NCBI GenBank assembly: GCA_021030905.1
Contig: JAGFMI010000018.1
Location: 310,001-374,000, forward strand
Direction of reading: 5' to 3'
Source of the DNA: Pyrenula massariospora
Taxonomy: Eukaryota; Ascomycota; Eurotiomycetes; Pyrenulales; Pyrenulaceae
DNA length: 64,000 bases
In this document: piece after piece, positions 43,177 through 55,811 of the stretch
Position numbering within the stretch: position 1 is the stretch's first letter
Layout of the letters: each line of letters begins with the position of its first letter
Program-made: the position numbers and the translations under genes
The notes under the pieces: generated by a model
What the model was told of the DNA's origin: nothing
Seen by the model: the letters and a program-made list of their open reading frames with translations, nothing else
The model's database searches: none

Positions 43177-45918
43177 TACCGCGTATTTTTAGAGGCATGT
43201 GGGCCTGGCCGGCAGGCCGGTTAGCCCATCGACAGTTTAAAGTTTGCCCAGGTACAGAGGAGTAGCAAATTGCGGGAAGCTGGAGGTGCAAGGTATCCAT
43301 CTCATGTTTGTTTCAGGTTAAAAACTCTGGAACCTTGACTAAGGTATCCCAGGCGCCTAGTCTCAAACATGGGAGCGTGCAAAGAGAAAAAGCTCACCTC
43401 TCCTTGGGCTAGTCGATTTTTGGCCTGTATCCCTGGAACCTGTGTCCCGGTGTGCCTGCGGCGGCGATCTACCTATGTCTGGGCACAAACTTAAACCTCC
43501 CACATCTGGCAGGTTGAATAGGAAATGCAGGCGCTCCCTGTCGCCTGACCATTAACCTGGTGGCTCGGTGCTTTGGAAAAATATTTAAATTCAGAAAATC
43601 TTTGAGGTGAGACGAATGAGAAATCTGAGCTCGTTGACCGTTTCCGACGCGGTAAGCCTACGCCTAGGTCTTGTCGTAAAAGAGGCGGCTGTGACAGCTC
43701 ATATAGACTTCCTGCCACCACCATCGTAGAGCCTTCCGGGGATTGTTCTATCGATCTACTTACGAATCACTGAGATCGACGGCAAAATTGTTCAGCTGGC
43801 CATAATCGGCCCGTGGCACGCATTTATACGCGTCGAATCCGCCGGGGTTGGCTCCGCAAATGGTAGTCATGGTGGGGGAAGCCATCCGAAATGGCGGGGA
43901 AATCATGAATAGGGCGTTGCTATTCCCAAAGGGATATATTTTGTATGCAAGCCGGGTTCAGCCAGGCCTATCAGCTGATGAACCTACTTCGAGTGCGGGA
44001 AAGCTCGTAGACAGAACCGAGTCGCGTACTGCGAGAAGCAGTAGCATGTTGTGGTGGGCTACTGGACACTCCTACGGTAATTCCTTTCTCGCAGAGGTGT
44101 CTCGAATGTCTCTAAGGAACAAACTGTGAGAGACATATCGACATTTCCGTAGATGTGAATGTTTTGGTTTGGGGGGCACGGCACAGGGCATCGAAACCAT
44201 TTCCTGCCGCGATCGATGCGGAGCTCCTGCTCATAGAGACCTCTAGTGGTAACACAGCTAAAAGCACCTTTGGTATCGAAAAGCCTCAGGTGCTCAATAA
44301 TAACATGGAGCTTGCTGGCTTCCGTAACTTTACCATAGAGGTCATCGTTTTGAGATGCAGCCACTGCTCACATTTCGCGCCATAAGACAGTCCAATACTT
44401 CAGGTAAGGGATGTCAAGTTCAGAACCTTGGACAAGATTAAGGTTCCGGATACCTTAACAAAGAACAAAAAAAATCAAGACAGAGCTTCTGAAGACGACT
44501 GCAAGCTATAAGTCTGACATTAGGGTATAGACCAAAGTTTTCAAGCCTGAATTATACGTTGAGACCGGAAAAGGACTATACAGCTGAGACTTTAGATAGC
44601 ATCGCACCAAAAAACTAACAAAGCTCGTACAGAATTGTTGTTGAATTCTAACATCGAGATAAGGATGAGTTTAGATATGACAGCCTTACCGACAAGTTTC
44701 GGGTGAGCTTGCTCTCGGAGGGATGCTAATTTTTCGAGCATGGGTATTTGTTATCCTCCAGCGTTACCAACATCAATTTTACACGGTGGTCGTCGTGGCC
44801 AAAATTCCAATGAATAGAAGCGTTATTCTAGGGACTAATGACACTCTTTAGAGCAAGACTAACCGCATGACACCTACTGATATTCTTTTGCATATCCTGG
44901 GGATGGCTTGTCAGTTTGGCGAGAGTACGGACGAATGGGCATGTCTGTAGTGAGCAAACTTGACGTTGTGAAGTCGACAGAAACCTTGAAGTGTGTGGAG
45001 AGAGGACGAGCAAGGAGCCACTTCAGAAGTTCAAAGACTAAGTGAAAATGCATTCGAGATCTCAAGACCTATATCCTAAATGCACAGGTAGGTGGACTGG
45101 CAGGTTCGCGGACTCTACAAGGACGCAGAAGTGTGGAATCTGATGAAACTTCCCGACAGGCCCCGTCGCTACCAGGCGGAACACACTAAAAGTGGCCCCG
45201 CGAAACTTACCCTGTAGATAGAGGTTGGCGACTTTGCATATAAAACTCCAATTTTCAAATTTTCATAAGTCGATCAATAATTTATCAAAGTTATTTTATT
45301 TATTTATAAATAAATTATTAATACTATATTCAACTATTATCAAATATAAAAACTGATATCTTCTTCTCGATTATTGCCATAAACGATGAAGAAGTTTAGG
45401 TATGTTTTGCAGTGCCAGGATCGGCAGAACTATAGTCCGGATTGTGCCATCCATCGCGGACCATCGCTCTAGCATTCGTTCGCAGTCAGAACTCTTGAAC
45501 CCAACAGCTTATCGAGTGCACGACGAAGCCCAACAATTTGTCACCTCGCAGTAGTGCTCCGACAATCCGATATCATTATCTTATTCAGCATATTTGCCTG
45601 CTGATTTCCTCGCAAGCTCCGGAGAAGACTTTGATCATAACCAGCCTACCCCCGAACACACCTTCGCACGTTACCTAGAGTACGAATTGAGGTGGATTGG
45701 CCTCTCTCAGCGCCAGCAAAGGCTCACGCCTATTATATCTGTCTGCGAGTTCATGCTGTTCAATGGAAAAGGCTTTCTCATGTGCAGGAAACGAAGACAG
45801 CGGAGCCCAGCCAACTTCATCTTTATCCACCACTCTTCAACTTTCCCTGACCACAACCATCTTCCCTCAAGGCGACTAAACTCCCAACACCAAATCATTT
45901 GAATTTTGCGGCAGATAC
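43177..45918. other. Long gene-free stretch with AT-rich core
   Basis: About 2.7 kb. A minus-strand open stretch at 44059-44364 is protein-like but followed by several in-frame stops; it may be a relic. 45240-45360 is extremely AT-rich with a perfect 18-bp palindrome. From about 45560 the sequence is pyrimidine-rich, as in the leader of the Ccr4 gene. Confidence 0.4.
45298..45315. repeat. Perfect 18-bp AT palindrome
   Basis: The sequence ATTTATTTATAAATAAAT equals its own reverse complement. It lies in a roughly 120-bp nearly pure A/T tract between genes. It could be a chance product of composition, a weak replication-origin-like tract, or a trace of an AT-rich decayed repeat. Confidence 0.6.
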
Positions 45919-48224
45919 ATGGCAGATGGTTCCTTCCGGTTCCAGCAGCCTGGAGCCGGGCAATTTGTTTATCAGAATCAACACACGCACCGTAACCTCA
46001 ATCGCGCCACGTCACCTCCCCCAAACCGCAGACCTTTCAATACCGATACCCCAAGTCCTTCTCGCTCTCCGATCAACCATTCTCCAGCTCACGGAGGCTT
46101 TGCAATGTATAATCATGGCCCCCAAGCTCAACATGTCATGATGAATGGCGGCCATAGTCACCAACGATTTGGTGGCATGCAGTTGAAGTACCAACAAGCT
46201 AATCACCAGGCGCACCACAACCAGTCTCATCATCAGCACACGCAACATGGACAAATCGCGCATTTGGGACATCAACACAACTTCTCATCAGGGGCATTAG
46301 GGAACTCCACTCCTCAATTCACTCCAAGTCAACACCAGAATGGCACTTCAGATCACCTGCAAGATGACGAAGAAAACATGACAGATCATTGGCAAAAACA
46401 ACTTCAGCTTGCACGCGATTGCCGAGAGGCCACATCTCCAAACCATCATGCGAAGGCCAAGGGTAGCCAACAAGTGAGCGGGCCAAACTTTACTGGCGCT
46501 GTCTCTTCCAACGAAGAAAATCATCAGGATGAACGTCCGCGGTTTCCAATCGTCCCAGTGTCCAAGCAAGAGAAATGGGCGGAACTTGACTTAGGTGGTC
46601 AAGGCCTTCGAGCTATATCGACTCCAGTGTTTCGCTACAACTTTCTTCAGACACTTTACCTAAACCACAATAATCTCACGAGGCTTCCAGAAACCATCCG
46701 CGAGCTTAAGCAGCTACAACTCCTTGATCTGACCAAGAACCGCCTGGTCGAGCTTCCTGCGGAGATTGGGATGCTCACTAATCTACGATCTCTGTGTCTT
46801 TTCGATAATCATCTTCAGGATCTTCCCTCGGAGATAGGATATTTGTATCGCTTGGAGACTCTCGGTATCGCCGGCAATCCGTTGCCTCCAAGTCTAATAG
46901 CCAAGCTAAAGGAGAAAGGGACGAAGGAGCTTGTACGATGCTTGATTGAAGAAATGCCAGGTACGTCATGCACGTTGCTTAAAGTGAGATCAAGCTGCTC
47001 AGGACCATGACTAATGTGACTTCAGCACCTGATCCACCTATCGATCGCGAATGGATAGTTCTTGATGAGACCACGTCCACCGGCCAAGCGCCAGAAAAGT
47101 TTACTGCCTTCAGCTTCAATGCGTTGTGTCCAACATACGCAACGAAACCGTTGTATGCTTATGTTCCAGATCGTATCCTTGACTGGGACAACCGCAAGAT
47201 GGCCATCCTCAAAGAAATTCAACAACGAGACGCCGACATTGTCTGCTTACAAGAAGTGGACCGGTACAATTATGACGAGTTCTGGCGAGGCAAGCTTTCA
47301 ATGGAAGGATACAAGAGCTACTACGCACAAAAGAGCCGGGCGGACACAATGGGCGAAGCCGCGAAATACGTCGACGGCTGCGGAACATTCTGGAGAGAAA
47401 AAAAGTACATCATGCTCGATCAACAATTCTTCATCTTTGGCCGCAAAGCTGTAGAGCGTGAGGGCAAGAAGTCAGCCGATATGCTGAACCGCGTTTGGGC
47501 CCGTGACGATATTGCGACTGTCGTATTACTCGAAAATCGCTCGACGGGATCCCGGTTGATCGTGGTCAATGCTCATATTTACTGGAATCCAGCATTTAGA
47601 GACGTCCAGCTCATTCAAGCCGCCGTGCTACTTGAAGAACTCCAGAAATTAGCGACCAAATGGTCGAAAGAGCCGCCTTGCACGAAGAAGCAGCCCTTCC
47701 GTTTCTCCGACGATCCCGACACGAAACCGGAACCTGTTGGACCGAGCCAGGAATACGCTCACGGCACGCAGATTCCAATGCTCATCTGCGGCGACTTCAA
47801 CTCCGACGTAGGCAGCGCTGTCTACGACCTCCTTGCCTACGGCGATCTTGAGAAGCATCATCACGACTTCCATACAAGGGATTACGGTCATTATTCGAAT
47901 ATGGGTATGAAGCATGACTTTACATTAAAGTCTGCTTATAGTTCGATTGGAGAGTTAAGCTTCACAAACTACACTCCCGACTTCAAGGGCATGCTAGACT
48001 ACATCTGGTATTCGTCAAATTCACTCCGGATTACGGCGGTGTTGGGCGAGATCGATAAGGCGTATCTACAAAAAGTCCCGGGCTTCCCGAACTACCATTT
48101 CCCAAGTGATCACTTAGCGTTATTCGCGGAATTCGCAGTGGTGCAGAAGAAGCAGAAGGGGGCAGACGCGGATTTTGGAGGAGCAACAACAGGAGGAGGG
48201 AGTTCAAGTAAGAAGCCGGGTTGA
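45919..48224 (+). CDS. ccr4: CCR4-NOT deadenylase catalytic subunit Ccr4
   Basis: Exons 45919-46960 and 47026-48224 (65-nt intron), 746 residues. Ccr4 is the 3'-5' poly(A) exonuclease of the cytoplasmic CCR4-NOT complex. Residues 1-200 are Gln/His/Asn-rich and disordered. Residues 215-345 form leucine-rich repeats (LQTLYLNHNNLTRLPETIREL and related units), which bind Caf1/Pop2. Residues 370-735 are the endonuclease/exonuclease/phosphatase domain: FSFNALCPTYA, the catalytic Glu in CLQEVDRY, VVNAHIYWNP, ICGDFNSD and the terminal SDHLAL. All metal-binding residues expected by the family are visible. The C-terminal Gly/Ser/Lys tail is short. Confidence 0.95.
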
Positions 48225-48934
48225 ATCTCATCTTTTTTATAGCAGGAGGCTAAAGGCCGACACCGTGAGACTAGATGCAAAGGTTGGATTTGTGAACTCT
48301 GTTTATGATGGGGACAAATGGCGCTTTTTTCTGCGTTTCCCTTCCGGGGACTTTTTGTTTGAATGATATGTGACTCTGGTTTTTACAGTGCAAGCTTCAA
48401 TGAGGATTTTCTTTCGACTTCTTCACTCTCATATATCCTGCCTTCTTGCAGGCTTCTTCTCTGTGAAATGGTTCTGATAAATCGCAAGTTTGCTGAAATG
48501 CGAAGGCGTAAGACCCGTTTCCCATGTTGCACGATGCTTCTGTTAGTCGACCCTTGCTGACAGGCCGATTATTGCATTTTGTGGCAAGCCAAATGATCTA
48601 CTACATCGATCGAGCAACGCAAGTCAGGCTTCGAAATCTCGCTTCTGGTAATGTCCCCCTTTCTCTCCAAGATGAGCTGCTTTTCTCTCTCAGGGTGGCT
48701 CCTATTCACAGGATCGAGGATCTAAGCATGTGTGTTTGGATTTGAAGTAATTACAGGTGGCTTAACACGTCGTTGGCTCCAAATTTGCTAAAAGGGACAT
48801 CAGATACCATGACGCATGGAACCTTCAGTCTTAGCCAGAGCCATCGAACAATCAGAGTGGATCGCCACTATTGCTATGTTCAGTTTCTGGATCTGCCCTC
48901 ACTTCACATTTGACTAAGCGCGCAGACCGATAAG
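48225..48934. other. Intergenic, convergent 3' ends
   Basis: The spacer between the convergent Ccr4 and flavin-reductase-domain genes, presumably 3' UTRs and terminators. Nothing else is supported. Confidence 0.4.
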
Positions 48935-50999
48935 TCACTTTTCCGCAGCGCTTGTGTGGTCCTGAAGTTCATCAGCCAGCACACTATATTTTACCATCTG
49001 CTCTTCTCCCACGAGCTGTGAGTTTTCTGCCGGTTTCTTCCTCTTGCTCCTAGCTTCCTTGAGCAACTCGTCTAGTCTCGCTTTCAAATCACCATCCACT
49101 GACTCCTTTGCCGTTGGCTGCTTCGCAGCCGGCTTGGTCTTGAATGACTCATATTTGGTCCGCTTGCTGCTAGGCTGGTTGTCGTTGGACTGCTTATCAA
49201 TGGGCTGGCGGGTAATGGGCTTTTTGTCGCTGGACTGTTCGTCGCCGAAGAACTCGCTGCTAGAAAATACTCCAACATCTGAAAACTTCTCAGTCGACGA
49301 CTTTAATGTGCTCCCTTTAAAGGAGGCCCTATCTTCGCCGAAGAACTCTATACCAGAAAATACCCCAATATCTGAAGACTTCTTGGTCGACGACTCTGAT
49401 GTGCTCTCACCAAAGGCTGCCCTATCTTCGCGCCTTGATTGTGATTCCTGAGCTTGGACAAGACGAGGAGTCTGATGGTCCGAGACGTTAGACTGGACGT
49501 GCTTTTCCTTTAAATCAGAACCAGCTATCATGTTCTGGTTAGTTCCATCAAATGGGTTCAAGGGGGAATAATCGTATGGTCGCGGGCCGCGCTGGACTTG
49601 TCTTTCGGCCCAACCGACACTTGGTAAAGCATAACAATTGTTTTGCTGGCTTGAAGATGTAAGAGGTTTACCATCTCTGGCTCCGGACAAAGCTTCGTCA
49701 GATGGTGTTGCCTCCCGCGTTGGGAACCTTGGGCTTGGGAATTTCATGATCTTGGGAACTTTTGTTACGAATTTCCTAATTTCGGGCGTTTGTTCTGTTT
49801 GTGCTTGTTCGGAGCTTCTTGCAAAATCATCTGTAACGCAAGGCTGTTTTGTCGCATCCTCGTGGACACCCCTAGCCCCTCTGTCTGACTTCTCCCATCT
49901 ATACCTGATCGTAACTTGTGCCGGTAGATCCTGTTGCCCCGCCTCTCTCGAAGCCCTCCCTACCGATGACTTTGTATGTGAAAGACTAGTGTCGAGAGAA
50001 CCACCAGTAGAACTGGCTGTTGGGTAATCTCCACTTGGGGGAAGCTCTTGCTTTGAACGTGTGATGTTGCCTACTTGGATCAGTGGATCTTCTGGGTCGG
50101 AGAGTGAAATTTCGAGATCTCCTTTACAAGGTTGTTTGTACTGGCCATTATGGTAGAAAAGACCACACGTTGAAGGTTCCATATCTGAAAATTCGATGCC
50201 ATCGACCATATCCACGTCGATTACTTTACCAATGACAAGCATGTGTTCCCCTATAGACAGAGAAGGGTACGCTCCGAGCTCACAGTCTAAAGTGCAAAAC
50301 GCGGAACGCCTCGCGCTATCTTCCCTAGAATCAGTGACATGATCTTCCTTCACGACATTGAAATCCGCTTTAGTGGTGCGTTGGTTCTTGTCAGATGCAA
50401 AGGCCTCCGCTGAGGCCAGACCGTTTTTGTCTGCTGAGAGAAGGTGTACTTGAAATTTTCTAGATTGCAAGATGTGATAAAGAGTCGCGGAATTGCGTTT
50501 GATAGAGAACGAAATATACGGCACTGGTTTTAAAGTGACAACTGTAAATGTAGAGATCGTTGCGCCTTTTACAGAGCCGGAAGGGTCTGATGTGGCACGT
50601 CGAGACGTGACAACCGTAACGGGCTGGGCCATGCGACGCATGGCAAGTCGTATTGCGTCATGAAAGCTGCTTTGTGATCCATCTTCGACAGAATCGCAAC
50701 GTTTCTGGTGTCTCTCACGTAGCTTTGACGGAAAGTATTGGGTGGTTTTCGCAGGTGGTTTGGTAGCGGCCGAAGTAGACAATGCTTGCCAAGGGGCTCT
50801 CGGAGTTTGATGGAGGAATAGCTGTCTAGTCGTAAAAAATGAATATTCTCGAGCAGAACGGTAGGAGGCTAGATTTTGATATAGTGGACCTGAAACTCTG
50901 ATTAGGGACACATCTCAGTAACTCCATTTGAGAATTCTTCTTACGGTGGAGTTTTGTCACTTGAGGTCTGCCGTACTGTATGTTTTGGATGGCTACCAT
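48935..50999 (-). CDS. Mitochondrial flavin-reductase-domain protein
   Basis: Exons (minus) 50999-50945 and 50889-48935 joined over a 55-nt intron in phase, 669 residues. Starting at 50999 avoids a GTG start that the second exon alone would need. The N-terminus (ATG through the Arg/Ser-rich first 60 residues) looks like a mitochondrial presequence. The flavin reductase-like (FMN-binding split barrel) domain lies at about 90-280: MRRMAQPVTVVTSRR, the VKGATISTFTVVTLKPVPYISFSIKRNS core, FQVHLLSA and GEHMLVIGKV. These domains bind FMN and use NADH, or deliver reduced flavin to a partner. Residues 290-640 are low-complexity, Ser/Lys/Gln-rich, with a 31-residue tandem duplication and repeated KKP/KQP units, and appear disordered. 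The partner and substrate are unknown. Confidence 0.82.
49242..49427 (-). repeat. 93-bp tandem duplication inside the coding region
   Basis: Two adjacent 93-bp units (49242-49334 and 49335-49427) in the flavin-reductase-domain gene are clearly similar over their whole length; each contains GAAGAACTC near its left end and a TATCTTCGC-like right end. Each encodes 31 residues with a GVFS...EFFG core. The frame is preserved. Confidence 0.85.
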
Positions 51000-51786
51000 G
51001 AGCGTTGAGCGCTGGACTCATATCAGTACCTTCCTAACCATCCAAACAAACAAAGAATTGATCTATGCTCGCGCTCTAAAAGGAGCAACGCCTACACGCC
51101 GTCACGGCTAATTTTCGGTCCAGAGCGACGCCATGCCAAACCCTCGCACAGACAACGCACTTCATTGACCACACTGTCCGACCTCGCCACTTTCACTAAA
51201 TACCTCAATTGAGCAGAACCTCAATTATTCTGTTATGGTAAGATGAAGCAGATATAGTGAATTATTCGAGGCATGACTGAGCGCTTGGACGGCGGCAGGA
51301 GCCGGGAGACTTATAGCAGCATTGCTTAGGAAGACCGATTTCATGTCTGCTATTTCTTATTGGCAGGAGCTGCAAGAGATGTTACAAATTTCTTGTAGAA
51401 AACTGCTGGAGGACTCGCCAATTTTAAGACGTCTCAGCATAAATGGGGAAAATTCATATAAGAGCCGGTGCTCTTCCCGCCGTGCTCTTTTAGCCGGAGT
51501 TATAGTAAGCGGCTATTTGGTTGCGAGTAAAAAATCCTCTCCAGTACTAGAAAATAGGATAGCTATCTTGGAAAGGCGTAATTTGCGGGGGGTGTATTAC
51601 GTAGATTCAACGCATTGCGCGACAATAAGTGATGAGTTACCATAGGATCAACAAGAGAAGAAACCACCGTTCGAATCATTGTAGCTCGTCATATCATTTA
51701 CTATTAAGATGGCAGCGAGCATTGCCTTGTTCGAGGTCTTGAGATAGATCCCACTCAGCTAAGCCCTTTCAATTAATCTGAAGCCT
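51000..51786. other. Intergenic, no supported gene
   Basis: Promoter of the flavin-reductase-domain gene plus the 3' flank of the membrane-protein gene. A 100-codon plus-strand frame from the ATG at 51343 is possible but has no recognisable family and no supporting signal. Confidence 0.4.
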
Positions 51787-53803
51787 TCAAAGGTTCGTGA
51801 CGTGCAGACTCTGAGTTTCAAACTCCTTTTCCAAGCCAAAATCATAGGCCTGCTGCGATGACGCTGGCGAATAAGATTGATACGGCGAATTGATAGGAAC
51901 AGCTGCCGAATCACAAGGCAGGCCAAAACTCTCACCGTAGTCCGTAAGTGGAACAATTCTGTCCTTACCTTCCCAATTACCGATTCCGGCGCCTTCATAA
52001 GCCATACGCTGTAATTGTAAAATGTGCGTAAGTCGCCATTCTTGCTCATGGGACAACCCTCTCCCGGTCCAGCGCCTTACCAAGCTGACGAGAACGAACA
52101 GCGTTTGATGAACAAGGAATATCACGCCGCCGACGATTAAGATGGCTAATAGCCCGAAGAAACTAAAATTGTAGTAGGCTGTGCCTCGTATTTTCTGGTT
52201 GGCGCACATCCAAGTCTCTTTCCTCAGAGGAAAATTGATATACTTAGAGCTTCTGTAAGGATCCGTCGGCCCTTGGGCGTAGTCAACGATGGCGCGCTGG
52301 ATATTGGCAAGGACAGAATGGTGCCATGTAGTTGCCTCCAAAATCCATTGGTCATTCGGTAGAGGTGCTGACAGCATTGTGTCACCACCATCTAGATAGT
52401 TTTGTGCAATCAGCGCTCGGCTTCCAACATCGGTCAAATGACCCCAAAGGCCGTGTGTATTGATTATGTGCAATATACGAGCCGCGATCATGGATTGACG
52501 ATCATTGAATTGAAGGCTTGCAAAAGGCATGCCACCCAACACCCTTCCACCAGTCAATGGAGAGCAACCTTCTTCTCCGGCAATGGCGGGATTGCAGAAT
52601 TGGTGTTGCTCAGCACAGGCCATAACGGAAACAGGCCATTTCTGCGTGTAGACAGTATCCCAGATCCCTGCCTGATACTTGATGCTGTAGTCGGCTTTGA
52701 ACCACAGATCTTTCACTGGTTGGGTATATTGGGCATAGTCTTCCATGAATATCAAGACCAGGTCCGAGTCGGTTGCCTCGAGGTCAGCAATGGGCACAAA
52801 CGTCCCATCGAACGGATGCTCTAAAAATGCAACCTCGGTGCTGTCAGGAGCCATAAGTCACGTGTCTACATTGCCATTACGGGGTGATAGCTTACTTAAT
52901 ACGATATGGGGCGACGGCTGTAGCGACGGTTGTGCGGCGACCATAGTCGTCGTATACGTACGTCCAATTCGAAATCATGCCTGTCACATTCACCCTGTCG
53001 CCAAGGTAATAGTAGAAAAGGCTATCGCCAGAAATTTCATCTCCGGTGGCATTGGCTGGCTCACTCGAGAACGAACTAGCAGCAATCGGTGCGCATGTCA
53101 TGGCTGTGCGATAAACCACAGCATCATCTCGTCGGGTATTGATTCCAAGGTCCGAATCGGAGAAAATAGGGCCGGAATCAAGTCGGACGACGCCTTCCGC
53201 AGCATCCAGACAGATTCCGTCTGTAAACGGGCATTCTGCATTTCGGTCAAGTGTCGACCTCAGCTGCTGACGAGCGAATAAATCGCACCCAGGAGAAGGA
53301 GCACTGACGTAGCACTGCCGTGCATAATTTGAGCTCCATAGAGAGGTCGCCCTCTGATTCACTTTATGAGCATTGTCAAGATCAATCAATGCTTCATCAG
53401 AATGACTGGAAGAAGCATAGGGGGATTTGAAGGTTCCGCAATACGGGCTTCGCACAAGGACCTCGTCTGAGACCGTAACAACCCACAACGGCAGTAGAGT
53501 AGCCAGTGCAAAGGACATTGAATGTGCTGCTGCTAGAAACACTAGGGGGAGACAACGCGACAGACCTCGCTTGGCATTCTTCCTCCAGAACCAGCTGACT
53601 TTGAGCAGCTCCCACAGTGTCTGGTTGTGTGAGGCAGAATTCCTTAGTAAAGCTTGTTGCTGGTGATGGAGACCATCCCGAGGCTCTCTAGTGCTTCTAA
53701 TTTGATGCAGAGCAAAGCAAAAAAGGCCCCACAGCTGACTTCCAGCCATTAGAACATAGAGTGCTAAGAAAGCGACAAGAAGGGTACCATCTCGAGGCCG
53801 CAT
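51787..53803 (-). CDS. Fungal multi-pass membrane protein, extracellular loop
   Basis: Exons (minus) 53803-52896 and 52840-51787, with a 55-nt intron, phase-compatible. From the ATG at 53803 the protein has about 653 residues; the frame stays open upstream (RSIDLTTGATLT before the Met), so a missed first exon is likely. Hydrophobic segments lie near residues 7-27 (LLVAFLALYVLMAG), 85-110 (LPLVFLAAAHSMSFALATLLP) and in the last 160 residues (FGLLAILIVGGVIFLVHQTLFVL). Between them is a large region with about ten Cys and several N-glycosylation sites (NVTG, NWTY, NATG), probably extracellular. It resembles uncharacterised fungal integral membrane proteins. Function unknown. Confidence 0.75.
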
Positions 53804-55811
53804 CGTCAACGTTGCACCTGTTGTAAGGTCAATCGATCTAGCATATCTCCATCATTTCTCTAGCTGACCGAAGATGGATCCTTTCACATGGTTAATCCAT
53901 AACCCTATGTGCACATAAGGATCTCCCATGGCTGGATTGTTCAGTAATGTAGGAAATTAGAAAAATCGGAGAACAGAGCAAAGTACGTAAGACATTCCCG
54001 AGAAGTCGCAAATGAAAGGGGACAGCAAAATGTATTTGTAGGCTTTCAACGAGTATTTGCCTAGGCTTTAAATCCTCGAGGAACACAAGGATAGACAGGT
54101 TTGCAACCACCATCTAGATCTCTCGCCACGACAGCCATGCACGATCAGTGCGACAGTCATGATCAATTGCATTGGCCCTTCGCAGGCCGAGTTTCGGTCA
54201 AAAGATTCGCTGGATGGATCAGGACGGTACCGAAGAACGCCTTGGTGTGCCGCTGATTTCATATTGACCGTCGTCAATTTGTTCTAGAGCCGCCATAGCC
54301 CAAGATGGACAAAATCATCCAAAGTGGGCAATTTCTCAGCTCTAGCTGTCAGCCACGCTCTTGTTCGGGCGAGAGTACGGACAAGACTAGCAAATCAGTC
54401 CAGCTTTAGGACTTGATCCATAAGGGACCAAGAAGCGTGGCGTAATACTACCAACACATTGTGCCATACGACATGGCAGCAGTCAGGCCCAGCGCCACTA
54501 AATTTTAGTTAGCCTTATAGTAGCTAGAATTAAGAGACATGTGCTCCATGATACACGTGTAGAGCAGAGTACAGATAAGCCTCAACGAGACAAAGTGCCA
54601 GCTTTTGGTCGTTAAGCAGGCACGGCAGGGAGATTTGGCGAAGCTATGGCCCTGATGGCGCCGGCCGGCCAAAAATCCCCGAAAACTCCTTCCGATCAAT
54701 ATCGTTGAAAGGGGAAACTTTCCGGATACCGCCTTTACGCCCTATTCTTGCCAGACGCCGAAAACCTTCAACGGCGTGACTTTGAACCCTGAGACCACCC
54801 ATACAGACACACAGGGCTTACAATAGATACTTTAGGGAGCCGTCTTGTTGTTTCGCTACAATGTTACCGCCCATGTGCAGAAGCAGGCTACACCCAGCGC
54901 ACATGAAGTGGTCTCATATTTGACGTCACCCATTACCGTAGCATTTGTCCGTCAAAGTCCCAAAGCCTTTGCTGTAGGTCCGGATCACCGTGTGCAACAG
55001 GCTCGCACGAGACAGCTGAACAAAAATAACTTAGTCTCGAGCACTTCTGGCGGAATCGCTTTAGGTCTCCACAACGTTGCCAAGCCGAAACTTGCAGAGC
55101 ATCACGGTGACCGTGCAACGCGTGTTCAGGTGTTTCACATACCGCAAACAGCAGCCCCTTTACGCGATTCAGAGCAGCATTGTCCATGTCTACGCGAGTC
55201 TCCTAGGGCCTCGTTACGACGCCTCTGTTTTATGCTCTTCTCTCCCCACATTCTTGACGCGGAAGAGCGCAATTCCCAATTACCTTCTTGTTTCCTCTGT
55301 ACTGTCTGCATGTGGTAGAGAGTCATGCTTGTAACCGATCTGGTGCTGATCCACAGCGAGTGATACTTTACGAGGCGCCATGATATTGCGACTTAGACAG
55401 CTTGGACCTGTATCGTACGTTTTTAACCTTGCGCTCCAAAACTCGTAATTTCTGGACTCATGCCATGCACCCTGAGGTACTGTCAAGGTGAGGGGACCGC
55501 CGTAAACATTTCATGTTTAGGCGAAGTGATTACGTGGCCGACGCTTCGTGCCTCGAGACGCTCGTGTCTGGGATTGGAAATGCCGATTCTATTTAGAGTG
55601 TATTTGCTGCTAGTAAGGGCTGCCTAAAATCGACATAAATCTCATTTCAACTTTAGTCTTGCCAAGCTCTTTATCTGCCAATACAACGATTATACAAGCC
55701 TCTGACTGACTTACGTTGCTGGCTGGACCAGTTAAAATTTTCTGTCTACCAATCTCAACACGTTCCTTAAAGAGTACAGAGATTGCCAGATCCTGTCCTG
55801 AAGACCTCAGA
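53804..55811. other. Intergenic, divergent promoter region
   Basis: The plus-strand GPI protein gene and the minus-strand membrane-protein gene are transcribed away from this 2-kb gap, so both promoters should lie here, together with a possible missed first exon of the membrane-protein gene near 53840. Other open frames look random. Confidence 0.4.

Noticed and set aside
14000-43200. Secondary-metabolite cluster built on the two methyltransferase genes
   Set aside because: They are over 20 kb apart, with housekeeping genes between them and no PKS, NRPS, terpene or P450 gene in the window.
50911-50911. GTG start for the flavin-reductase-domain protein
   Set aside because: A phase-matched 55-nt intron gives an ATG at 50999, which is far more likely in a fungus.
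51343-51645. 100-codon frame from an ATG on the plus strand
   Set aside because: No family, no conserved motif and no clear promoter; too weak to call.
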